64,000 nucleotides of DNA from Taeniopygia guttata (GCF_048771995.1 NC_133028.1:5825501-5889500); one strand, 5' to 3'; positions 28,701 through 43,500 are shown, counted from the stretch's first letter. Numbers and translations are program-made. The notes: generated by a model from the letters alone, not told the origin.

Positions 28701-31700
28701 TAAAGCAAAAAGGGGAGAATGTGCTAGATGTGGGTGAGGAAGGAATGTCTATATTACTGTCATTTTGACCAAATGAGGCAGATATACTTAAATTAGCTTT
28801 AGATTAATTACTATGCCCTGTGGATGGGAGCTTTAATTTCACTTAGAATCACAAATGAGCTTCTGCATCTTGTCTTGGTGGCCAATGCCCTCAAACTGTT
28901 GGTGCAGTCATGAATCTAAATAAGGTTGATACCAAGTGATAGCAGTGACTGTGCAGTGATATTACCATGTCTTTTTTAGTATTTGTCTTTTATCCTATTC
29001 AGTAGCACCGAGCCCTGGCTCTTCTCTGTAAAAAGAGAACTTGTGAGGTTGGTAGATCCTGGGGGTAAAATAGGCAAAGGAAGCCTGAAGAGCTCCAATT
29101 TCAGTTTGTGCTGTACCTTCACCTATGGGCAGGATGAGATGGACTTGGGGACAGATGCACTGTAGTGATCAGGGAACAGAGAGACACCTGTTCCCACCTG
29201 TAGCCCCCAAAACCTCACTGTCTATAAAATCAGAAGCGCCATGCCCATAGGGATGGTCCATATCTTAAGTGAAGATGGATGAGAAGTTGAGTCCAAGCAG
29301 GGAGTCTTGTGCCCAGGGAAGTTAAGGCTCAGTTTTCCAGCACCATTTCATGCTTGGGTCCTCTAAAGTCCCAAAACCACAGGTCCAACACTGCCAGCAC
29401 AATCATCCTGGCAACTACTGGTGTTCAGTGAGGAGGAGAGAGAAGTGGTGTCATCCTTAGTCCCACAGTCCTCCCAGTCACAATTTTCAGAAGGCTTTGT
29501 AATAGCATTGGGCTGTTCCTCTGCTGACACAGTGAAATGGTGTTACCACAGCTACTGTCATGGTGTTACTGCTGTCACACTTATGGATAAAACTAACCCA
29601 GATCTGTGGGGATGCAAACATGCCTCTGGGCTGCAGCATAGGCATAGCTTCAGGAGCTGGATCCTGTCTCTGTGCTGAAATTCCTGGGATATCTCTCATG
29701 TCTCTAGCAGTAGGAAGAGCATCTGCATGATCATGGCCACAACAGTAAACAAAAATCCCCCCAAACAGCTGCTCTTCATCTTCCACATGATTGTTTTAAC
29801 AAAACACAGCCCAAAACGTGTGCTGTGCTAAATTTATTCTATCAAGAAATAAAGTGATTAAGTTGTTATTTTCTTTTGCTAATAAAAGATAAGTCTTTTT
29901 GTGGAATAATAAATATTACATCTGGATAAAATCTTTATTTCTAAAACACAGCTCTGCAAACCCTCCCCATGCTGGCTTTTCAAATGTTTGCGATTTCAAA
30001 TACACCAGCTGCTTATGTGGCAGGGAAATAAAAGCTGGTCAACAATATTTTCCATTTTACTCTGAAACCACCCCCATTCTGTGGTAATTTCTGTCACATT
30101 TCTATTTGGGGTCAAGTAAAATTGTGTAACTGGGAAAGAACTGTGAGTGTTACACTGTGTTCTAGGAGCAAATAAATCAAGTCTGTCCCTACAAAGGCCA
30201 AAGGTGCAAAAACTAGAAAGAAAAGAAATGGAACTCGTCAGGTTTTCACAGGTGTTCAGTGCCTTCACTCAACCCAGGCCTTTGCTGTTCTTGGCATTTC
30301 TGATATTCAGAAAAAATGTTTCATAGAATAGTAGGAACAGTAACAATAATATTTTGCTATTACCTGTTTTATAAACCATCTTTATTTTTGCTGTTAGAAA
30401 CTCAGATTAAAGCAAAAATTAAGAAAAGGCAATTTTAGTTCTTTTTTTTTTTTCCTGGAGAAAATCAAAATTGTTTAGATCAGCTGCTTCAGTCTGTGCT
30501 CAAGGCTCTGTTGTAACAGATCCATAGATGACAGGCTCATATCAGGCCCCTGTTTCAAAGCTCTCCTGGGGCCTTTGATCATTCTCTGCTGCTATATCAC
30601 AAGGTGCACTGCAAGAATATTAACACATCTTCTTCATTTTCAATGTGTTGGCGTCATCTTCCCTGCCAGCTTGGTCTGACACATGAATCTCATCTCTAAC
30701 CTGTCTCATATCCATGTACATAAATTGCTGGCTGGAATGAAATGGAATTTGGGTTAGCTGGCTGAGCAGAGCAGCTGGGGGGAGGTGAAAAGCCTGAGCC
30801 CTGCTGACACTTGAGCTGGGTGTGAGGGAGGAATACAGCACTCAAGTTACAGTTCATCAGCTGCTAACCCTCTGGCTTTGCTGGCCAGTCATTCTGCAAT
30901 AGCAAAATATTATTTAATAGTCAGATTGCTCTGACTAGAGATCAGCCTGTTGTAATCAGGCTGCAGGGTAGGATATCTTGGCTTTGAATCAGTCACTGAG
31001 AATAGGGTGTCTGTGCAGGAATTCAGTGCAGTTTCCAAAACCCATCCAGAGCTGCACTGAGCTCTGGGCAGCTGAGATCTCACTTGCTGGTGACTGCAAG
31101 GCAACTGCAGTTACCAGCCCAGTAACATTTGCAGAGTAAATGTGGCTTACACTGGCCCAAGAGGATTAACTGGAGATGCCTCTTGGAGTGAGAACATACC
31201 CCGAGAGTGGCTCAGCCACTAGCAAACTCACTTTGGCAGAAGTAGCCAAAATTCAGGCATAAACTCTTGTGCCAGGCTGGAGAATGTGAGGGCAGAGGTG
31301 AGAGTTTAGCAAAATATAAGTTCTAAGGACTCCACTGCCATGCATATAAAATTAGCAACATGTCTTGGTATATAAGCAAAGAAGCTTATTTAAAATTTAA
31401 AATGCTTTCAAGAGTAGAATAGACTAGTGGGAAAGAGCAAAGTAAGTCTGCTGCTTCTCTGTAACAGTCTGTAGGAAAGCTAAATGTGGAGTTGAGAAGG
31501 AAGTTTGAACTCATTTTTCTTGTATAGAAAACTTCAGGCTGGAAAGTTGGAGATTACTGGTCTGTCACTTTTCTTGAATGTAAAAAGTGCAGACTGTCAC
31601 AGTGACTGTAGCTATCATCACCTAATGCCCTCTCTGCTTACACACTCTAAAAGTAAGGTTGCTTTATCTTTTTGTTAAACAGGACAATATTTACTGTCTG

Positions 31701-34481
31701 TTCTTTGCTTTTTTTTCTGATTTCATCTCAGTGAAAGTATCCATTGAATTTTTCCTAATTTACAGTTGCAAAAAGAATGCTAGAATCAGGTTCTGTGTAT
31801 TTACTTCAGTATCTTTTTCAAGACTATGTGCTCTGAAATATCTTTCAGATCCTCCCCCCTCAGTAAAATGTTAACACATAAATAAAATTTATGTAATTTA
31901 TATAATCAGTTATGCCATTTATATTCTGAATATCATTTGATGTAGCTTAAAGTCTGAATGTCACTTAATGTGGCTCAAAAATTCTATGATTCTGTATGTA
32001 TTGAATTTGCTGGTATTCCTACTTTATGCTTGTGGTGTAGTATGAGGGTTACAGAATACTTACAGTCAACCTTTTGATGGGATGCAGTTTTAATGGAAAG
32101 TGTCACTTAACCAACCCATCCTTTACCGTTTAATTCCTTTCATCAAGGGATATCTTTGTTGTCAGATTGAAAACTAGTGTAAAAAGAAAGCAAAGTATTC
32201 CATTAGTTCATTTCTTCATTAAGCTGCATTAAAAAAGCATTGTTATATTTCTTGGAATCTAGCAATATCTTTTTATTAGTTTAAAATTTCAGATTTTCTG
32301 TGCTCTGGAAATGTTGTGTATTGCTAAGAGTGGCTGGGTGAATGTCATCATAGATGATTAACTTTAAAAGGGAGTTATTTTGATGCAGGCCATTTAATTG
32401 TGATTTTGAAGCCAAGCATCTGTTTGACTCATTCCTAATGAAGAAAAGTACCTACTAGAAAGACAAAGCAACATCCTGCTCCTTTACACATGGCCAAGGC
32501 TGCTCTGTGCTCAGATCACTGAATGAAGAATCAGGGATGTTTCCATAGAACCACTCCAAAAGGAAGAGCCAAGAGAGGGAATTATGCTTTTAGCAACACA
32601 TTTTGTCATCTCTAGGTCACTAGACCACACAATTTTTTTTTTCTTCCTATTGTCCTGATGGATTTCAATGAGAGAGTAAAAAGTCTCAAAAATGTTGGCT
32701 CTAACTTTGTGTTATTTACTTGCTTGTCTAACTAGGGACAGGGAGCCCTGTCTGAGAGACTACGGAGCTTTAGCATGCAGGATCTCTCGACGATCCGTGG
32801 AGACAGCAGCAGCACTGTTCCTCCTTCGGTCACTGTACGAACAAGTAGCAAACAGAGCCACCCAAAACCATCCAGAAGTGCATCAGAAGGCACTGGCAGC
32901 TCAGGTAAGTGCCAGTGTTATTTTCAGTGTTGTGCTGTCTGGAATATCACACCGTTCAATGAAGTCATGCCCTTGGCAGGAGCAGAGGGAAATGGACACT
33001 GCAGGCAGCACATACCAGAATTCCCAGGACACAGACATGCTGTTGAGTCTCTTGGCACTTAGGAGAAAAAAACAGTATCATCATTTGATGGTTACTATTC
33101 CTGGCTGGTACCAAGGATGGGACTTGAGTGTTCAGAGAAGCCAGACTCAGTCTTCGCAACCTGAGCTGGAAAGTTGGGCTGGGGGCTGCAAACCATGCTG
33201 AAAAAACTGTGTCCTAAGGACAATGGTTTGTTTTGTAATTCTGAAATAACAAAGGGAAGGAAGAGCATGGTGTAAATAAGATCCATTCCTGATGATTCTG
33301 TTAAAAAATTTATTTCAAGCTTGGTTAAAGAAATCTTTTTGAGTCCAAATCCAAAACTTTTAATTGGAGATAGCTTTGCAGATTAGATCTCAAAAATTGA
33401 GACATGGAGGGTTATCCCAAGCAGGTGGCTCCAGATGGTTTCTGGGATTCCCACACACCATAAAAGATCACTCAACTCCAGTGCTGTGATGAGAAGCCAT
33501 GGAAAGTTGCAGGCGTGTTGCACTTGGTAACTTGTGAAACATATGCTGGCAAGTCAGAAATTCAGCAGTTTCAACTTGTGTATGTTGAGGTCTGTGCAAA
33601 CACTTGCAGTGTTTCAAGCCTGGGTAGTTGCTACCCCTTCTAATTTGCTTCAGTTTTGGAATGGTATTAGAAATGTCATGTTTTACCCTTCCTAGGGAGT
33701 ATCCTTCAAGCCTTTGACACATTCTGTGAATCAGACTTCTCCTTTTTTAAAATATTATCTCTTGAATACATTTTCTTTATGGGTAAACTGAAATACTGGT
33801 GCACATGGTTTTATTCTCATCTTTAGATAAGGTCTTGTGTACACTTCTCTTGAAGTAATCAATCTGAAAATAAAGTGTTCACACACGGAATATAAAAGTC
33901 CTTAAAAAAGCCACATATTTAGACAAAACTAAATAATGACATCAACAAACCATAACTTAGTTGTCTTAATTCCACATTGAGTAGAGCAGCCTTTGTAGTT
34001 TTGGTCTTGAGACAGTGAAGTCAGCTCACCTAGCCACAAACCCCTTTCTCAAGACACAAGAGTTTTTTATTTTGGTCTGGTTTTGTATCCATATCTATTC
34101 TCTCAGAATGAATCTCTGAAAAACTGTTCATAAACCTTTTGAACTCAGACTAAGTGATTATCACAAATTTTGGATTTCAAGTAATTTGAGATTATGGGTT
34201 TAAATTTTTTTAATGGAAACTGCACAAATTTGCAAAATATTTCAAGACCTCTATCTGTCCCATCTCACTTGGTGATTTCATTGAGGTGCCTAATTCTCCA
34301 CCTGCAGAGAATACAAACAGACTCCTCTTGCAGGTGGTGGGAGACTCCAGCCACGAGCTTTGCTCTCACTTTTGATCACATGGAGTGAAAGATACAGTTC
34401 TGCTCTCTCCAGTCCTTGTGCTATTTCATGTGGGCTCCATTTTGTGTGTCGTCAGAATGTCTGGGGGGGAGAATTCAGCTG

Positions 34482-34527
<46 letters not shown>

Positions 34528-37500
34528 CTGTGATGTGTCAACCAAACTGTGTCACATCCTGAGGGCCATTCTGGTGAGATGACACTGTTCTAGGCACACA
34601 AAGCCCAGACATAGTCCCATCATTCCACCTTTCATATTTGTTTAGTTGAAGAGCTGGACATAAGCAAGGGATAGACAGAATTTTCCTCTGCCCATTAGCG
34701 TGCTATATATATGTGTAATGTATGCATATGTGAGAATGTGCATGAGCAGTCAGTACAGAGCAGCAGACACACAGCCCTTTCTCCTGTCTCAAAGCCCTCA
34801 GATGACATAAATGTCCTTGTCAGATGTCCCCACTGCCTCACAGAAACATTGAACACTTTTTTTTACCTGCTTTAGAAATAGTGGGACATAGTCAATGTGA
34901 CATCAGATGGAGTCATCAAAAATGACCCAGACTATGTGTTGCATGAGGATGTTCACATTTTAAATAGACAACTTGTGAATTACAGAACCTGTGTGGTACT
35001 TCTATTTTCCTAAAGCTCTATCACCTCTTACATCAGCCACCTGTCACCCAAAGCAGACTTAAAGTAGATAATTTTGGTTTGATATTTTTTTTTCTTTTTA
35101 GAGGTATTTCCCTCTCTTTTTTCCTTCCATTCTAGGCCCACTGCAAATCCACAAATTACATTAACAACATTAAAAAAAAAACCAACAAGAGAAGGAAACA
35201 TCTTACCCTTTCTTTCTGTAAATGCTTCATTCCCAGTGTTCTAAGAGAAACCTTGAAACAGGAGGATAATGATTCCCAAAACAAACCCTAAAGTTTTATA
35301 TAATTCAAAGGAGGCTTATGTTGATTGTCCTTGACTGCTGTCAGGTAGAATTGTGCCTGCTTCTTGATCTCTTTGTGACCACACTAATTAATGGGATTAG
35401 CTGAGGGCTGGACTTAAAGGTTATGCTCCCAGGGAAAAACACAGAGCCATGTTCTCACCTGGTGTGTTTTCTTTGACAACACAGCAGAGCTCAGTTTCTG
35501 AGGGATAATAGCCTTGCTATTTTAGAATTTTAGATTAAGCACTCAGGAAAGAAACACACACCAAAACCATCATCCCTTTTTGATGAGAGCTCTGAAACCC
35601 ATATGGTTAGAATTAAGGTATAGCTGGAACAATGATGTCTGAATGCAAAAATGCATGTTAACTAAATTAGCCAGTGAAAGCTAAACCCCTGTGATCACAC
35701 AGGACCTGTTGTGGAGGATGCTGAGAGCTGACCCCACTAGAGAGAAGAGAGGGTTCTTTAGGTTGAGCTTAGAGTTGTTTATATGGGCCCCATTCCCTGA
35801 GCAGTGGACACAGCCAGACCTGGTGTGGAACTTGGTGTTGCTGCTTCTCATCCTGTTACGTGACTGTTGTGTTTAAGAGCAGATATGATATCTGAAATAG
35901 AGTGTTTTGGAAAGACAGGGGGATAGGGAGAGGTCTATTGTCTAAAATTTGTGCTAAAATTCAGATTTGCTGGTATTAAACCCCCCCTGTGAGCACCAGC
36001 AGTGGTTCAGGTTCTGGTTTCACAACCCTTGGGCATGTTTCCAAGCCCACTGAAGCGTGAGAAAAGCCTCTCCCGACACCAGTGGGCTGTGTCTGTGGCC
36101 AAAAGCTGGCTGTAGGACCAGGCTACACAAACTCAGCCTGTTTTGTTTCCACTGGTGTTATTTTTGTGATGTGAATGGTGCTGTTTAGATGGATTTGTGA
36201 TTCTTTGAATCCCCTCTTGACACAAAGTACTGAGTGAAGAGTTTGCCATTTTGTAACAACAATGCAGATACAGCAATGAGGTTTTTTTTGCCTGCTGAAG
36301 GGTGTCTTATGAGGCCAAGAAATAGAACAAGCAAGAGACAAGGGAAATTGCTCCTTTTTCTCTACCGTTTTCTATTTTTTGCCCCTTCTACCTTTTGCTG
36401 TCTTTGCTGCCTTCCAGTGGTGCCTGTCCATTGTGCAGCTGTGCTGTGAGGATGGTGCTGCAGGAGTGGGACTGCTCAGCTCACAGTGGGCTCTTGGGGT
36501 GCTCACACACACAAGGACCCTTCTCCTCCTCCTCACACCCAGACAAAAGCCACACCCAGATGACAAGAAGAGGCAGAGGCTGCCTTTGGCATGATCTGTG
36601 GGTGGCTGCTGACCCCACAAACAGCACATCCCACCAGGCACCAGCCCCAGGGAAACATGCACACCTTCCTTTGATGGGGCACCAAGGACACATTATGAGC
36701 CCCTCCTTCCATATACCAGGCCCACCACCTCTTCATCTGGTTTTTCACTTCACTCTTGGTTCAGCATCTCCCAGTTTATTTCCTGGCACCCAGATGATGG
36801 ACTGTGACATTTTACTTCGGGGTCTGTACCAACCTGTGCCCTTTCCACAGGCAGAACTGCCTCTTTCCTTTGGGAACTGTAAATGTCATGTGGCTGTGCA
36901 TTGTTATGGAAAACTGTAAATTCCAGAACAATATTTCCAAATATTTTTCAAGGGAATCCTGTTGTTCTGGCAAATGTCCAGTAACAATCCACATACAGAC
37001 TTGTCTTTATTAACAGGAGCTTTTGCACTTCTAAACCTTATAGTATTACCTTGATTTGTGTTCCATCACAGGACAGTCAGTGTCCAGAGCTGATGCTGCC
37101 TGGGGCAGAGGATCACAAACAATGCAGCCACCCTCTATATTGCCCAAACCCAGTATTCTTTCTGCTTAAGCTTGTCCCAGGCTAAGATCATTCTATCTGG
37201 AATGGTTTCAAAGCAGAAATGAACAGTGTGCTTTCTGATACTCTCCATTCCTTTGAGCAGGAGAGAATCAAAGCTGTTTTTTTGGTCTTGTGCTGAAGGA
37301 CCAAAAGCTTTGCAGTTCAGAACAAAGGTGGGGGAACATCAAGAGTCAGGATATGTTTGGGTATTCAGCCCCCATCAACCAGAAAGTTGTGTGAGAACAA
37401 CCCAGATATATGTTGTCTGAACTCCCAGAGAGTAAACTGTCATAAAACTGTGCTCAGCTTCCTTCTGTGTGAAATCAGAGGCTGAACCCACAGCAGATTT

Positions 37501-40500
37501 CTTGAGGAAGCCCATAGTTTCACAGCAGCATTCAACCAGTGAGAGTCAGCAGACCCACTAGAAGGGTGTAATTCATCTGCTTGCCTCTGGCCCATCTGTT
37601 TTTTCCTTTGGATACATTTAAATCTTATTTTTACATGCTGACCCCAGTCAAGGAATTGGTTCAAGTTTAATCCTATCCCTTGCTTCCAGGTAGAGAGCAG
37701 CAGCACAGACATCAGCAATGGGACAAGGAAGGTGGAGGCCAGAGTGCAAGGGACAGTGAGACATCTTCACTCAATAGTGCTGCTTTAAAATGACTGTGAA
37801 ACTATAGAAGAACTTCCAGTGTCTCCAGTGCAGGATAATTGTAGCTAAAAAATATCACATGGAGCTCAAGCCCTTTTCTTCTTCAAAAACTTTCTTTAAT
37901 GTGTAGTCATTGATGCCACTATGAGAATTAAATTGAAAGGCTCAAACTGGAAATTTAGGCTGTTTCCTGGAACACAAACTGTGCTCCAGATGAAGCTGTA
38001 AACTTCCCATGTTCATGAACAGTTACGAATCACCTTTCACTGAAGGGTGCAATGCAACTCCCTTGGTTGCTTTCATTCTTATGGCAATTCCATCAGGATA
38101 TTAATTCCTGTAGGACCCTCCTGGTTTAGGAAGTTCAGGGATGTGTGTGGAGAGATTTCTTTAGAAGCTGTGTGAGTGGTTGCAGCAGCCAGGCTTCTAC
38201 AAGAATTCTAAATCTACTAAGAGAATCCAGGCACATAGCCTTACAAATCCCAGTATTGCACCCTGGGTTTGTTCTCATACAGCCTTTTGCACTGGGTTAT
38301 GCATCCATTGCTTATCCACACTCCCAGGTCCCTCCAGTCAGGAGTTAGTTCTGTTCAGTGGTCTGAGAACTGCACCAGGGAGCTGAACCTAACCCCATCC
38401 TTAACACCCATATGGACACAGCCTGGCATGAGGCACATTCCTGAGTCTGTGCTCCATGCTGGTCAGTGGAGACACTCATCTCCCTGTGCATACCAGGGCC
38501 TTGAAGTGCACTTCAAAATGGTGCCAAGTGGTTTCTAAGAGCGAGTGGCTTCACCCATGAGTTCCTAATGCTCAGCTCCTCTTTCAGTGTGCACGTGTTG
38601 CTCGGTGTGCCGACTCCTCAGAGGTGAGTGCTGGATTTCCTGTGTCCTGTATCCATGCATCCCTTTTGGGCATGGCTGCATTCCCAGCCTGGCTTGCTCC
38701 TGATGCTCTTGCTCACTGGGTTTCCTAACACCAGGGGGGAAAAGCAGGGGAAGGCCAGGCTGTGAGTGGGTTTGGGAGCTGTGTGTGTGCTCATGGCAGT
38801 GCTTCTCACCATACTGACCTGTGTCACCCAAGGATGGGGATTGTTCCTCTGGAGAACTTCATTCCCTTATCTTCTAGAGGATGTGCCGTGTCCTTGCTGC
38901 GCAGTGTAACTTCTCTGCTCTGTGTCCCCCAGTGCTGGTAAATCCACTGAGAATGCAGCAAGAGCAAAACCTCCTCAGCCCCAGCCCTGTTTTGCTGTGT
39001 TCCCTAAGGATTGGCACATGTTTCTCCATTGGTGGAGAGGACATTTATGCTTGGGGTGAACAGGGTATGTAGCAAATCCCAGCAGCAGACCCTGGTAAGA
39101 CAAAACAGGCTTGAACTGACTCTCCCTGATTCAGTCTCTGGCAGAAGCATTTTTGAAAAATGTCCCCACTGTCCCCAGCATTTATTGTGTTTACAAACGT
39201 CTGAGTGCAGTGAATGGTTTAGCTGCCGGTGGTCTTTTCAGTGCTGTGCCAGTTAGCTCAGTTGCTAAGAGCCCAGGCATGTCACTTCTGCATTTTTTCC
39301 CAGTGACAGATGAAAGGAGTGGGAGAACTCCAATTTGGGCATACCAGAGGATGGGACTGCCAAGCAGCTTGTCTGGAGAGAAAAAAGAAATACAGACTGG
39401 CAGTGTCTCATGGTGGTGGAAGCAAAAAAAACCTTTGTAACTCCTTTTCTTCTCATCTCATGTGCTTTTTGTGTATTTTGCACACTAATCGACCTGGAGA
39501 CAGCAGCAGAAGGACTGAAGGATCACAGTGGTGCCACCGTGCTGCAGCCACCTGTGCCTTGCACAGCCCTGCACCTGGTGCCAGAGCCCTGTGCAGAGTT
39601 GGTGCCTGGAGCCTGATGGGTCCAGCCTGGCACAGCCTCCTTGCACCCTGCCTGGGTGGCAAACCCACCCTTCTATTTGATTTGTTGATTTCCTTTTCTG
39701 GGTGAGTGTGCCATTGTGCAGGATAATGAAACACGTTTAAGGTGGTATCTGTTGAAACAACCACGAAACACTTGTATTCAGAGGGCATTTTATTAGAACT
39801 CTTCTAATTTTAGCCTAACCTTATTTTATGGATTTGACTTCAAAATGTTATTTATAAAAAGAATCACTGAATCCTTATGGTCTTAACAGTCATGAGATAA
39901 TCTTAGGAAAGTATTTTAATGATGTTAAAGCAGCAATCAGTCCAACGTGTTTATGAATTGGACCCAAAGTAATTTGGATCTTGTTGGAATTGTGTACCCT
40001 GTCTTTCACCGTGGCTTCTTTTACTATTCCTGCCCTCTCTCCAGCATAATCCAGTCCCTTAGACCATGTCAATGGGGATGTGCTGAGGCTCTGTGTCAAA
40101 GAGGGCTCATTCTGTCTCCACAGGCTGCCCTTTCTCTGTCTCCAGGGTAATAGATGCATTAATGCATGGTCAGACAGTGGCCTGCCATTAAAATGCTCCT
40201 TTGTAAGTGCATCTTTGGTAGCTTGGAGAGCTGACTACGTCATGTGAACATTTTTCAGTGCCACAAAAAGCTGGGGGAAGAAAGAATCTAATTTTGTTTA
40301 GTTTGGACTAAGTTGCCTTGAGCTATTGGCACTCATCGTCTCTTGGTGCAAACTTTAGATCTAATAACCAATTTCAGAGTCCCATCATTAACAGTTCTCA
40401 TTCCCAAAGAGTTTATAATCTAAATGGGCAGATAGTCAAGTCTTTCCTCAAGCAGGGATATTAAAAGCTGCTTTAGAGCCTTGGTGCAGTCTTTTTGGCA

Positions 40501-43500
40501 GGAGCAATAGCATTAATGCTCTCGTAGGTGAAACTCAATTACTTCACTCTCTGACTCACAGAAACCTCCTCAGCTCTTAGGAGAGCACAGGCTGGTGGAG
40601 CTGAAGTCCAAACATTCTGCTCCCTAGGTGATACCCTGAGAGAAGGTATCAGGAGGATGGGGCCTGCAGGTGCCATGGAATGTGCATTTCTGCAGGGCCT
40701 GAAGGCCAGGCTGAGCCCCCTGAGCTGGAGCTGTCCCTGTCACCAGTGGTGGTGGGCTGGGGGCTGGTGGGCTCCTCTGCCATGGAGCAGGACTGTCCCT
40801 GTCACCAGTGGTGGGATTCTCTGTGCTGAAGCTGTTGGCTCCACAGGAGAGCCCTTTCCTGCCCAGCTGGATCACTCCCACTGGCCTCATGGTCTGCAGA
40901 TGACAAAGCATTGATGCAATTCGGGACACTCATCCTCCTCTGCTCTGGGCAGCTTCATTAAACACAAGCCTGTTTGACAGATGTACTCCAGCACATCTTT
41001 TTGACAGCTCCTATGCCAGCTCCTCTTGCTTTTGTTCAGGGCCAGGCCTTTGCTGGTGGAACTCCTTCCAGGTTTTGACCCGAGTTTCTGATTTATCTCC
41101 TTTGTGTTCTGTGGAAAGTCAGGCTGCAGCATTCAGGAACAATGGTACAATTATGTAAGAGCTCTTTTCCCCTTTCAGAGAGGACAGAATGAAAATCTCC
41201 AGGGATATCTGTTTGTCTTTTGGCAGTGCCTGGCAAATGCTTAAACGCTGTTCAATGTTAAACTATCTTGCTTGGGACCAGCATTGAAGAAATAACAAAA
41301 TTATGTTTGGTGGTGTTCTCTCAACTAGCATCTCTTAGGTGCTGTTGCAAAGACCTGGGGCATGGTTGAGAGGGAGAAACCATTTTAATTCTTGCAGAGA
41401 ATAAATATATCTCTCATGAATTGAAGAATCAGCTGTATATCAGGAGAATTGTTGGGACTGCAAGTATTTGAGGGGACATTTAATACTAAAATGCTGATCA
41501 GAAGCCTTAGGCAGTGTAAGAAATGTGCATGGACATTAATGATGAATGGGTCTGTTTTGGATGTGCACTACAGGGTTGTGCTCCACAAGGTGACAGATCA
41601 CACCAACCAGCAGTGCAGCTCACCAAGGACCTAATGGGACATCCACTTAATTGTGCTTTAAATAAATCACCTTATTGGTCTATTAGCTGATCCCAACCCT
41701 CAGAAGTGCACATAAGTTATTACAGTGGAAAGTGCTTTAAAAACATTAATTGACTTTATGTCGAGGGGGCTGATTGTACATCTCTGAACTAATTCAATTA
41801 AATGGTGTAGGTGGTTTTATTTTGGTTCTTAGCCAATTTTGCTTCCAGCTCTCATTCGGGGGATTTTTTTTTAACCTTGTTGAACTTAAAGAACAAGCAA
41901 CAATTTTCTGTTGCTCTAGGCATTTTGTTCCTTAAAATTTCCCTTTAGTAAATACTGAAGCACATTTTTACAGGGCTAGTTTGCATCACTTTGTGCTGCT
42001 ATTCCTGACTACCAATTTGTGATTTTCTTTTTGAGATTTAAAAATAGTTTCATATGTATTTTGGTTACTTCAGGGAAGAAAAAATTTTCACAGAATATCA
42101 GTCTTTTTAAGTACATTTGCATTTTACCAGCAGAACTTAGAACATTAATTGTTCAATAAACTTCAGCTGAATGACAGATACTATAAAAGCAAAGATGAAT
42201 ATTTCCGTGTTCTGAAACAATGTTCCTTCCCCCTCTGCACCCGAATGTTTTCTCCTAACAGTTTATTCTTTCTTTTTCTCTATGTAAATATTATGGGACT
42301 CTGATGTAAGTGTTACAGATTGCATGAATTTTCCTCTGAGGTGTTTGGAATAGACTAGCACTTAACAACTCACTCATTTGTGGGATGTGTTTTCATTAAC
42401 GGATGACTTTGTTGATGTAATTAGGCTTGTTTGCTTTGGTTGCATTTGACTCCAGCTTTGGAAAGGACGTCTGCCTCTGTTTGGTGGCTCCTGGGCAGTG
42501 TGTGCTGGTGTAGTTGGCTGCTCCTAACTCCTTGGTTTGGCAATGAAAGCTGCTGGGGAAGTACAGGACTTGGGTCAATGTCTTTTGGAAATGATGGTGA
42601 ATTTATCTTTGTTGCAGGGGAAAGAAGCTGATGGTCATCGTATAATAAATATCTGTTCTCCTGTGCTTATAAAGTGGTGTGCAAACCCCTTATATGAATG
42701 ATCCCTTGGAAAGGCATTACAATAATACAGCACCTTGCTCTTGGTTTGTGTAGTCTGTGACTCTGGTTTTCCCCATTGCTCCTGAGGAATTGAAGTGATG
42801 GGAGAAAGAAGTATTGTGCCTGGCAAAATAAGGGGAGGTCCAATGTCAAAGTAGCCTGATTCCCACAGTAACTGTTCTTAAGTGTCCAGATTTTTCAGAG
42901 GATCTAGATCAGAATCATTTGTTCACTTTCACTTAGAATGGGCCAGGTTCTGACTTCTGTGGTACTCATGAAAATCCATAGGGATTTGCTACACATTTAC
43001 ATGGCAGCATGGACCGGAGTCTGAACCAAAGTAATTGCTGAAAAAGCCAGCACACTACTGAATCCCAGATACTGCTCTAGGAAGAGTTTTGCAAGTGAAA
43101 TTTCTTAGCCTTGTTGAATCATAGAGTTCAAAGATTGCAATATCCACGCTGGGTTGTTCCCTGAGGTGCATTAACAGCTCAGAACCCAACTCTGCAGAGC
43201 ACTTTAACTTGAAATGTGCCCATTTTCAGGGCTTCCCACACCATGTGTTGGTTGTATCAGTTCCCTTGGGAGGACTTATGATGCAATGATAGGAACTGGA
43301 ATTAAGGGAATTAACTGGAATAATCTGTTTCCTTAGACTGTTTACAGTCAGATTCTGACTTGCTTTAGTGGAGGGAGGAGTGTAATCTGGTCTGTGCACT
43401 GAAAAGGTGTTTGCAAGAGGCAGCAGCAGCTTTAGTCCTGGAACACCAGCCCATTTCCCACTTCTGCAGCAATTCAACCCCTTCATACAAAGATGTGGAG

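Larger units (their letters stand above)
19829..32735 (+). other. REEP1: REEP1 intron 5
   Basis: About 12.9 kb. It holds a 30-bp minisatellite (23607-23690), a 12-bp tandem repeat (27380-27415) and a 28-bp duplication followed by a CR1-like tail (31925-31996). No coding exon consistent with REEP1 phase and no RNA gene is recognised. Confidence 0.8.

Noticed and set aside
32692-33201. 169-codon open frame over REEP1 exon 6
   Set aside because: It is a shifted frame over the true exon. The real frame is fixed by phase with exon 5 and by the conserved SFSMQDL motif.
36395-36919. 174-codon open frame in REEP1 intron 6
   Set aside because: No domain, no splice context and low-complexity Pro/Ser/His content; treated as chance.
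37691-37791. Acceptor-like ttgcttccag followed by a 33-codon open segment in exon 6 phase
   Set aside because: No donor or poly(A) signal and no similarity to REEP proteins; the context is compatible with chance.
38933-39010. Acceptor-like gtgtcccccag with following open frame
   Set aside because: No acceptable donor at the end of the open stretch, and the frame in exon 6 phase shows no family resemblance.
43118-43150. CR1-like 'gaatcatagagttcaaagat'
   Set aside because: Too short and diverged to call a CR1 3' end; similarity stops after about 20 bases.
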